Below the pieces are notes generated by a model, which searched no databases, was not told where the DNA came from, and saw nothing but the letters and a program-made list of their open reading frames with translations. DNA of 23,396 nt. Origin: Veillonella sp. Lineage in GTDB: Bacteria; Bacillota; Negativicutes; Veillonellales; Veillonellaceae. Positions within the stretch are counted from its first letter, which is position 1, and each line of letters starts with the position of its first letter. The DNA lies in contig JAIITD010000011.1 in the NCBI GenBank assembly GCA_022737715.1, positions 1-23,396 of the forward strand, read 5' to 3'. Shown here piece after piece: positions 16,687-23,396 of the stretch. Both the position numbers and the translations under genes were made by a program.

Positions 16687-16749
16687 GTGTTGTACATAGA
16701 GAGTTATATAGATACATATTGTTTTATATACTTAGGAGAGATACATAAT

Positions 16750-19700
16750 ATGAATATTAGAAAACATACGACAATGGCCATCTTTGCTGCGTTGCTTGCT
16801 ACAAATTCAGCCCCATGGATTCCGATGGCGTTAGCAAATCCTGTTGTACCTGCTCAAGGTGCATTGGGGCCTAAAACAGAAGAGGCTCGTAATGGTATGA
16901 CTGTAGTCAATATCAATACGCCTAATGATAAAGGTCTATCCCATAACCAATATGATGCATTTAATGTAGATCATAAAGGGCTTATTTTAAATAATGCCAA
17001 TCGTCCTGTGAATACGGAACTGGCAGGTTACATTATGGGAAATCCGAATCTAGTCGGACCTACAGCGAATACAATTTTAAATGAGGTAACAGGTACGGGT
17101 GCAACATCTATGAATGGTGCCCTTGAAGTAGCCGGCAATAAGGCACATGTTATCATTGCCAACCCGAATGGTATTTCTGTCAATAATGGTACATTTATTA
17201 ATGCAAGTAGCGCTACATTAACAACGGGAAATCCAATTATCAATAACGGTAGTATTACGGGCTATCAAGTACAACAAGGTAGTATCACAGTAGGTGAAAA
17301 AGGACTTAATGCATCGAAAACAGCACGTACAGATATGTTAGCTGAGGCTGTTCAGCTGAATGGTAAAGTGTGGGCACAAGATGCCCAAGTAGTAACGGGT
17401 AAGAATGCTATTTCCGTAGATGCTACAGGTACAGTTACGAATGTTAGTAAAACTGGTGAGTCTACACCGATAGGCCTTGATGTAGCTGCTATTGGTGGTA
17501 TGTATGCCAATAGCATGTATTTAGTTGGCACCAATGATGGCTTTGGTGTGAATAATCAAGGTGTATTATCTGCACAAAATAAGTTAACCGTAGATAGTAC
17601 TGGCAAATTGCAAAATATCGGTACTATCGCTGCTACAGATGCAGATGTTACTACAAAAAGTTTCGAACAGATGAATCGTGGTAAATTGTATGTGGATACA
17701 GCTAAGATTACTACCGATTCTGTCATTCAAAAGGGGAACACAGAGACTAAAGATGCCCCTGTTATGATTGCCCAAAAAGATTTATCTATAGCAACCAATT
17801 CGATTGTCAATACAGATGGTAGTGTGATTAAAGCCGAAGGAAAACTACAACTTGGTAAAACGATGGATTCTACAGGAACTGTGTCTGGTAAGATAGATAG
17901 TATTGTAAATACAGCATCTACCATTGAATTTGGTCAAGGTGGTGCATTATATGCTAAATCTGTAGATAATAAAAATGGTGGCATTACCCTTAAACGTGTA
18001 GCGGTAGGTGAAAAAGAGCATATTAAAAATGAAGTAGCACCATCTGGTAGCATTAAGCGGTATCAGTTATCTGAAGAACGAATTTATTTAGATCATGAGC
18101 AAATTCCAAAAGATAAGGTTGTTATTCATACTCGTGAGAATCTTCAACTTTCTATAAATGGTGAATATTATGAGAATTGGACTAAGTATGAATATGATCG
18201 TACTCGTGAAAAAGATGTGGTAGATACATCTAACCCTGGGCGGATTATTTCCGGTGGAGATTTACATATGGATGTCGATCATATGGTGAATGAAGCTAGT
18301 CAAATTAGTGCTGCCGGAGATATCACTGGTACTGTAAGACACTATGAGCAAAGTAACCCTAAGGGTAATGAATATATTACTGAAGATGGTACGGCAACAT
18401 CATATAGTCGTCGGAGGAGACGTGGACGGGATACGACTAATATACGAACGGCTAACTATAAGAATACGATAGTCAATCCTACAGATGTCCCTGTTGCCGT
18501 ATATGGTAGTCATGTGGAGAATAGTACAAGTGATGCTGCGGTGGATACATCTCTGTTACATAGCATGAGTCAATTATCAACGAATCCTAATACTACGTAT
18601 GTGATTGAAACGGATCCAAACTTTACGAACCGGCGTAATTTCTTATCTTCTGATTACGTATTATCTCGCCTTAAATTAGACCCTATGAATATACAAAAAC
18701 GATTGGGTGATGGGTATTATGAGCAACAGCTCGTTATGCAAGAGATTATGCGTCAAACCGGTAAAAGTAGACTGCAATCTGGTCTTTCAGCGGAAGAACA
18801 ATATCGCCAATTGATGGATGCAGGGATTAGTGTAACAAAATCTCAATCTGTTGCATTAGGTCGAGGTTTAACAGAGGCTGAGCAAAAGAATCTTAAAGAG
18901 GATGTAGTACTCCTAGTTAATAAGGCTGTTGTATTGCCAAATGGTAAAACAGAAACTGTACTAGTACCGACTCTATATTTAGCACCAACCACAAAACGGG
19001 TAGAAGGTGCAGCTAACTTACAGGCCCAATCCATTAACCTTTCCGTTGATACTATGCATAATAGTGGTAGTATTGTGGCAGACAAGGATATAACTATTAC
19101 TGGCAACACCATTCACAATGATAATGGTCTTATTAAAGGTAACACTACTACGGTTACAGCGAATGACGAAGTTCGTAATACACAAGGGACTATTATGGGC
19201 AACGATACAGTCTCTGTGTATGCTAAAAAAGACGTCATTAATGAAGGCGGTACCATTACACAAACGAATGCAGCTGGTTCCACAAAGGTTAGTGCTGGAC
19301 GCGATGTAATGAATACAGGCGTACAGTATAAGGCAGCTAATAGCAAAGTTGAGTGGGATAGTCGAAATAATCGACGTGAAACGATAACCGGTGTAGATCA
19401 AGGTCGTATTGGTGGTGCTGGTGAAACAACAGTAGTTGCAGGCCGAGATGTATCTATGGCGGCAGGTGTTATTACCTCTGATGTAAATACGCATGTAGCG
19501 GCCGGCCATAATGTAACGATGAAAGCCATGAATGCTACACATGAACTGGAAGAACATCGTTTTGACAAGGGTAAATCTGGTGGCGGACACTCTCAAACGA
19601 CTGAGTCTCATGATCTTGTTAACGCACAATCATCTGTGGGGAGTAGCATTGAAGGTAAAAATGTTTCTGTTGTAGCCTCTGCTGCCGTACAACTTGAAGG

Positions 19701-22653
19701 CAGTCAACTATTAGGGGCAGACACAGTAAAAGTATCTGGTGATACGGTTGAACTACATACAGCGAAGGCAAATAGTACAGTCAATCATGTATACCTAGAT
19801 AAAAAGAAAAGCTTGGTAAAACGTGAAAGCACAAATGCGGTGGATAATGCAACTACTACAGCTGTGACAGGCTCTACAGTAAGTGGTAAAGATATACAGA
19901 TTACAAGTGCTCAAGATGTAACAGGTCAATCTGCTCAAATTATAGGCGAACATACAGTAGATGTTATGGCTGGTGGTAAGGTAGAACTTGGTGCAGATAA
20001 AGCGATTACAGATGGTACTAGTGTATATCGTCATAAGAAATCTGGTTTGCTTGGTAGTACAGGAATAGGCTTTACTATAGGTAAAGAAAAACACAATATA
20101 GATGAAGTTAACCATGAAGAAACTACTGTACGAAATACAATTGCCAGCACGAAAGGTACTGTTACTGTCAAAGCGAATGATACCATTCATCTCACAAGCT
20201 CTGATATTGTTGCTAAAGACGGTGCTGTATTAGAAGGTTCTGCTGTGACATTAGATGGTAATGTAGACTATAACCACATGAGTCACGATGAACGCTATAA
20301 GAAGACGGGTCTTACCGTATCGTTGGGCGGTGCAGTAGCGAATACGCTTACTAATGCGACTCGTACTATAAAACAAGCGGGTGGACGAGACGATAAACGG
20401 TTAGCCGCACTTGAACTCAATGAAGCACGTCAACAATTGCAAGATGGATATGAAGCTGTAGATACAGCTTTACATGGAGCTAAAATACGAGATGCAGTGA
20501 CTGGTAAAGTTGAGAAAGTAGATGGTAAAGCTAAACGAGGCGCTAAAAATATTGATGATGCGATAAATCTCTCTGTAAGTATTGGTAGCACTTCTAGAAA
20601 ACAAGGGCAAGTAGTGGACACAAATACATATCAAGGTGGTACTCTTGTTAGTGATAGTGAAGTACATATCAAAGCTCGTGATGCTCAGCAAAGTGGTATC
20701 GGTTTAACTGGTGAAACAGTACAAGCAAAAAAACTAGTATTAGATAGCGCTAGTGATATTAATCTTGAAGCTGGTAAAAATACTATAGATGTTAAGAATA
20801 CTTATAAAAGCTCTGGATGGAGTGTCGGTGCTGGTATTAGTTTGACTGGTGGCGGCCTTCTCAATATTAATGCGAGTGGTAATATGGCTCGCCAAAATGG
20901 CGATACCCATCAAGAAAGCTATGTACCAACGACGATTAAAGCCGCACAATTAGCACAACTTAAAGCAAAGCGAGATACTACTATTATTGGCTCTACTGTA
21001 TCTGGTAAGAAAGTTGAAGTTGATACAGGTCATGATTTACATATGCAAAGCTTACAAGATGTAGATAACTTTAAAGAACACAGTAAATCTGCTGGCTTCT
21101 CTGTTTCTTCTAAACCTAATTTCAAGAACCCAACAGGTAGTATAAGTGCAAGTGTAGGTCGCATTGATAGTAAATGGAAAAGCGTAACTCACCAAGCAGG
21201 TATTTATGCTGGAGAAGATGGCTATACTCTTAATGTAGGGAATGGTACTACATTAGAAGGTGCTGTCATTAAAAGTGAAGCTCCAAAAGCTAAGAATACA
21301 TTGACTACTAAATCTCTTGAGATGAAAGATATTCAAAATGAAGCTGAGTATACCTATAGCAATAATGGGATAGGCTATAACTACTATGGTAGTAAAAAGA
21401 AACTCGAAGAGATGAAGACCAATGATAAAAAAGGCTATGATAAGATTTATAACAGTATTGGTCTAGTTCCAAATTTGGGTGTAGGTTCTAAAGGTAAAGC
21501 AAGCTCGACTACTCAATCTGCTATTTCTGATGGTATACTAACAGTAGATGGTAAAGAAATTGATACTAAGACGATTAATACAAATACTGAAAATACCTTA
21601 CACCAATTAGATAAGATTTTCGATAAAAAGAAAATTGAAGAACGTCAAGAGTTAGCTCGTCTATTCTCTAAAAATGCATTTGAACAACTACATAACTGGC
21701 AACCAACAACTAAGGAGGGTAAAGTTGCTAAGTCCATTGCTCATGGTGTAATAGGTGAGTTGGCAGCTCGTATGGCTGGTAATGCACCTGGTAGTGCTTT
21801 TAAAGCTACTATGACAAATGAACTGTTAATTGGTGAAATTAAGAAAGTGGCTAAACATGATCCAGCATTAGCACAATGGTTGAGTGCTACTGTAGGTGGT
21901 GTGGTTAATAAAGTAAGTGGTGAATCTAGCAATAGTGGTGCTGCTACTGCATCTTATGCTACAAAGTGGAATGATGAAGGTTTATTTCATGTTGATAGAG
22001 TTGATCTTGATGGGATTTCAGAAGATAATAAAGATTTAGCATTAGCAGATTTAAATTATGACTCAGCTCAAAGTAATAGATATAATATTAATAAACTAAG
22101 AGAAAAGAAAAAATATATACGTAAAGATCATTTGTATTCTGAGTCCAAAGGGATTGGAGCAGGTATTACTGATGTTGTTGGGATTGGATTTTCAAGAGGT
22201 TATGGGATAGATTCGGAAGGTTCTTCATATGTTACAGACCAAGTTTCTATAGGGGCAAGTGCATTCCCAGTTCAATCAACAACCAGTGACACTAGAGTTT
22301 TATATGGTGAGCAAGGGTTTACAGGTGGGGCCATTTCAATATCAATGAATACTGGTGGTGGTAAAAGTTATAGTCTGGGCCCTACCAATATAACTGAGTC
22401 TAAAACTATGAATGTTTCGCCAGAGGCAACAATATCATTTTCTTATACAGAGAAGTTGGAAAGTGAAGTTCCATCAGAATATGTGGTGAATGATACTTCT
22501 GTAGATTTATCAACTTATACACCAGATCAACCTGATGGTGTATATTCACCTCCTCCAACAGAACCTGAAGCTGAAATTAGAGAAACCAATGATATGGAAA
22601 GTTTAGAGAATCGTATTCGAGCTATTAGAACTCAATTTGAAATAGAGGATTAA
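16750..22653 (+). CDS. TpsA filamentous hemagglutinin/CdiA-like exoprotein with variable C-terminal toxin-like domain
   Basis: The start at 16750 is chosen for AGGAGAG 9 bases upstream and a signal peptide (MNIRKHTTMAIFAALLATNS..., cut near Ala29); it gives 1967 residues. Residues about 38-270 are the TPS secretion domain, with NPNL (98-101) and the hallmark NPNG (138-141) and Asn-rich beta-helix turns. A long shaft of hemagglutinin repeats follows (VxAGRDV, ITGNTI, STVSGK types) to about 1600. An Arg cluster R554-R558 sits in a non-repetitive insert. Residues about 1650-1741 resemble a pretoxin region: KVAKSIAHGVIGELAARMAG, DPALAQWLSATVGG and then YATKWN at 1736-1741. After this, about 226 residues differ in character: a charged part, then a Gly/Ser/aromatic-rich part (GIGAGITDVVGIGFSRGYG near 1800), and a Pro/Glu-rich end. 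No nuclease motif is evident. AT content rises sharply there. It is exported by the upstream TpsB. The alternative is a pure adhesin. Confidence 0.93.
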   Translation: MNIRKHTTMAIFAALLATNSAPWIPMALANPVVPAQGALGPKTEEARNGMTVVNINTPNDKGLSHNQYDAFNVDHKGLILNNANRPVNTELAGYIMGNPNLVGPTANTILNEVTGTGATSMNGALEVAGNKAHVIIANPNGISVNNGTFINASSATLTTGNPIINNGSITGYQVQQGSITVGEKGLNASKTARTDMLAEAVQLNGKVWAQDAQVVTGKNAISVDATGTVTNVSKTGESTPIGLDVAAIGGMYANSMYLVGTNDGFGVNNQGVLSAQNKLTVDSTGKLQNIGTIAATDADVTTKSFEQMNRGKLYVDTAKITTDSVIQKGNTETKDAPVMIAQKDLSIATNSIVNTDGSVIKAEGKLQLGKTMDSTGTVSGKIDSIVNTASTIEFGQGGALYAKSVDNKNGGITLKRVAVGEKEHIKNEVAPSGSIKRYQLSEERIYLDHEQIPKDKVVIHTRENLQLSINGEYYENWTKYEYDRTREKDVVDTSNPGRIISGGDLHMDVDHMVNEASQISAAGDITGTVRHYEQSNPKGNEYITEDGTATSYSRRRRRGRDTTNIRTANYKNTIVNPTDVPVAVYGSHVENSTSDAAVDTSLLHSMSQLSTNPNTTYVIETDPNFTNRRNFLSSDYVLSRLKLDPMNIQKRLGDGYYEQQLVMQEIMRQTGKSRLQSGLSAEEQYRQLMDAGISVTKSQSVALGRGLTEAEQKNLKEDVVLLVNKAVVLPNGKTETVLVPTLYLAPTTKRVEGAANLQAQSINLSVDTMHNSGSIVADKDITITGNTIHNDNGLIKGNTTTVTANDEVRNTQGTIMGNDTVSVYAKKDVINEGGTITQTNAAGSTKVSAGRDVMNTGVQYKAANSKVEWDSRNNRRETITGVDQGRIGGAGETTVVAGRDVSMAAGVITSDVNTHVAAGHNVTMKAMNATHELEEHRFDKGKSGGGHSQTTESHDLVNAQSSVGSSIEGKNVSVVASAAVQLEGSQLLGADTVKVSGDTVELHTAKANSTVNHVYLDKKKSLVKRESTNAVDNATTTAVTGSTVSGKDIQITSAQDVTGQSAQIIGEHTVDVMAGGKVELGADKAITDGTSVYRHKKSGLLGSTGIGFTIGKEKHNIDEVNHEETTVRNTIASTKGTVTVKANDTIHLTSSDIVAKDGAVLEGSAVTLDGNVDYNHMSHDERYKKTGLTVSLGGAVANTLTNATRTIKQAGGRDDKRLAALELNEARQQLQDGYEAVDTALHGAKIRDAVTGKVEKVDGKAKRGAKNIDDAINLSVSIGSTSRKQGQVVDTNTYQGGTLVSDSEVHIKARDAQQSGIGLTGETVQAKKLVLDSASDINLEAGKNTIDVKNTYKSSGWSVGAGISLTGGGLLNINASGNMARQNGDTHQESYVPTTIKAAQLAQLKAKRDTTIIGSTVSGKKVEVDTGHDLHMQSLQDVDNFKEHSKSAGFSVSSKPNFKNPTGSISASVGRIDSKWKSVTHQAGIYAGEDGYTLNVGNGTTLEGAVIKSEAPKAKNTLTTKSLEMKDIQNEAEYTYSNNGIGYNYYGSKKKLEEMKTNDKKGYDKIYNSIGLVPNLGVGSKGKASSTTQSAISDGILTVDGKEIDTKTINTNTENTLHQLDKIFDKKKIEERQELARLFSKNAFEQLHNWQPTTKEGKVAKSIAHGVIGELAARMAGNAPGSAFKATMTNELLIGEIKKVAKHDPALAQWLSATVGGVVNKVSGESSNSGAATASYATKWNDEGLFHVDRVDLDGISEDNKDLALADLNYDSAQSNRYNINKLREKKKYIRKDHLYSESKGIGAGITDVVGIGFSRGYGIDSEGSSYVTDQVSIGASAFPVQSTTSDTRVLYGEQGFTGGAISISMNTGGGKSYSLGPTNITESKTMNVSPEATISFSYTEKLESEVPSEYVVNDTSVDLSTYTPDQPDGVYSPPPTEPEAEIRETNDMESLENRIRAIRTQFEIED

Positions 22654-22655
22654 TT

Positions 22656-23075
22656 ATGAAAAAAATAATGTCTTATTTTAATTTATTGCCTTTATCGTTT
22701 AAGCTTATTTTGGGTTTTACTGTTATATGTGTGATTATCATTTTTTTTATGACAGTCGCTGCTTTTTTTAATAGACCTAACCAAATTCAAAAGCTTGAAT
22801 CATATGAGCAAAAGCTTGTAAGTATATCTTCTTATAAGGTAAATGAAGATCATTATGCTACAGGTAGGAATAGTCAGGTTTATAATTTTAAAATTATATA
22901 TGAGCATATTGAATTTGAAAAAATTAAAGCTTTACTTTCGAATGACAGAATTAAGTGGCGTGAATATAAAAATAGACATATAATAGGCTATGATTTAAAT
23001 TATGATGTTACTATTAAAATTGAGGGACATTCTTCTGATAATAGGGTAATAGTAGTTTTGAGTACTGAAAAGTAG
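22656..23075 (+). CDS. Small single-pass membrane protein, candidate immunity protein (CdiI-like)
   Basis: This 139-residue protein begins two bases after the tpsA stop, with AGAGG 7 bases before its ATG, so translation is probably coupled. A basic N-terminus (MKK) precedes one hydrophobic helix at about residues 14-38 (KLILGFTVICVIIIFFMTV), which predicts a cytoplasmic N-terminus and a periplasmic domain of about 100 residues rich in Lys, Tyr and Ile. I recognise no family. By analogy with CdiBAI loci, the gene directly after a TpsA toxin tail encodes the immunity protein for that toxin. A membrane location suggests the toxin acts at or near the inner membrane. Its GC is low (33 of 120 bases, nt 22681-22800), like the toxin tail and unlike the shaft. 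It could instead be an unrelated membrane protein. The protein itself is well supported; the role is inferred. Confidence 0.85.
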   Translation: MKKIMSYFNLLPLSFKLILGFTVICVIIIFFMTVAAFFNRPNQIQKLESYEQKLVSISSYKVNEDHYATGRNSQVYNFKIIYEHIEFEKIKALLSNDRIKWREYKNRHIIGYDLNYDVTIKIEGHSSDNRVIVVLSTEK

Positions 23076-23259
23076 TTAGTAAATAAGAATAGGTTGTTAA
23101 ACTTTAGCATATCTCATTATTGTGTTGAACTATTATAAAATAGGTTAATAGGTATAGTGGATTAATGCTTACTATTTTGCTTAAATAATATTTATATTCT
23201 TGTTTAATATGAAGGTTGTATATTTAGATAGAAGATAGTTGATTAGTGGTTCTATAATA

Positions 23260-23303
23260 AATGTTGGGGTGACACTACTACAGTGTCACTTCCAACATTA
23301 TTT
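23260..23303 (+). terminator. Rho-independent terminator of the tpsB-tpsA-immunity transcript
   Basis: Outer arms AATGTTGG (23260-23267) and CCAACATT (23292-23299) pair perfectly, and inner arms TGACACT (23270-23276) and AGTGTCA (23282-23288) continue the stem across a small bulge with a 5-base loop. ATTTTAT follows. It lies 185 bases after the last stop codon. Confidence 0.8.
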
Positions 23304-23326
23304 TATATTGTACGCTGAATAGGCAT

Positions 23327-23354
23327 GACTACCCCCCAGTTAAACCGGGGGTCG
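23327..23354. repeat. GC-rich hairpin near the window edge, possible IS200/IS605-type end
   Basis: ACCCCC (23331-23336) pairs with GGGGGT (23347-23352) around a 10-base loop that itself contains GTTAAAC. On the minus strand an open frame enters from the right edge and stops at TAG 23331-23329, running through the hairpin (21 codons, ending PTPGLTGG). Sub-terminal hairpins near a 3' gene end are known for IS200/IS605 elements and their TnpB genes. The sequence ends too soon to decide, and a terminator is an alternative. Confidence 0.25.
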
Positions 23355-23396
23355 GTAAAAAATTCTTAGAGAAAAGGAAAGAACCTCCTAGTGATA

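Larger units (their letters stand above)
23076..23396. other. AT-rich region after the toxin/immunity module, no clear gene
   Basis: I see no open frame with a ribosome site in the first 180 bases, which are very AT-rich. They are followed by a terminator (23260-23303) and a GC-rich hairpin at 23331-23352. Composition stays low-GC, as in the immunity gene, up to the terminator. The right edge may enter a new element or gene. Confidence 0.6.

Noticed and set aside
16687..16749. Earlier in-frame start for TpsA directly after the tpsB stop
   Set aside because: It would add a non-signal-like N-terminus (MLYIESYIDTYCF) and has no ribosome site. AGGAGAG before 16750 and the signal peptide fit the later start.
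19018..19629. 203-codon open frame on the minus strand within tpsA
   Set aside because: It lies wholly antisense to the well-supported tpsA frame, shows Cys/Ile/Thr-rich composition from reversed repeats, and has no start signals.
17281..21300. CRISPR-like or tandem DNA repeats in the tpsA shaft
   Set aside because: The repeats are at protein level only, with variable spacing and divergent codons; there are no regular direct repeats with unique spacers.
21721..21975. Canonical VENN pretoxin motif of proteobacterial CdiA
   Set aside because: No VENN tetrapeptide is present. The boundary call rests on the KVAKSIAHG...DPALAQWLSA...YATKWN pattern instead, so the exact toxin start is approximate.
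23161..23250. Tiny open frame (MKVVYLDRR) after the immunity gene
   Set aside because: It has only nine codons, no ribosome site, and is expected by chance in AT-rich DNA.

Overview
The window looks like chromosomal DNA of a Negativicutes bacterium, a Firmicute with an outer membrane. Veillonella is the most likely genus, but this is inference. A Gram-positive-style AddAB pair with strong AGGAGG ribosome binding sites sits beside an outer-membrane two-partner secretion locus whose exporter ends in a C-terminal Phe barrel. Moderate to low GC and many rho-independent terminators fit the same group.

Layout. Bases 1-120 hold the 3' end of a membrane transporter, probably MFS. Bases 208-2936 hold two leftward genes for secreted proteins of unknown function, on either side of a rightward SGNH/GDSL hydrolase gene. 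Bases 3226-10567 are an addB-addA operon for a RecBCD-type helicase-nuclease, with the genes overlapping by 11 bases. A lipid kinase of the YegS/DagK type converges on it (10635-11555). A GntR/FadR-type regulator follows behind a perfect-consensus promoter. Next are a small XRE regulator, the divergent fluoride channel gene crcB, and a molybdopterin-binding-domain protein.

The last third (14989-23075) is the most interesting part. It is a two-partner secretion locus: a TpsB/ShlB/FhaC-type exporter, a 1967-residue filamentous-hemagglutinin-type TpsA protein, and, two bases after its stop, a 139-residue single-pass membrane protein. The TpsA protein has a conserved TPS domain, a long repeat-rich shaft, a pretoxin-like segment ending in YATKWN, and then about 226 residues that look unrelated to the shaft. 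DNA for this tail and the small gene is much more AT-rich than the shaft (about 22-28% GC against about 40% in hand-counted 120-base samples). This is the layout of contact-dependent inhibition (CdiB-CdiA-CdiI). I read the tail as a toxin module I cannot assign to a family, and the last gene as its immunity protein. A membrane-anchored immunity protein and a Gly/Ser-rich tail with no obvious nuclease motif suggest a membrane- or periplasm-acting toxin. That is inference.

Smaller points: a 16-bp direct repeat overlaps the SGNH hydrolase promoter; that hydrolase lacks the usual catalytic Asp before its His; the xre and crcB promoters overlap at their -35 boxes beside two 9-bp repeats 20 bp apart; a possible small RNA is antisense to the xre 3' end; and a hairpin at the right edge may be the end of a mobile element.
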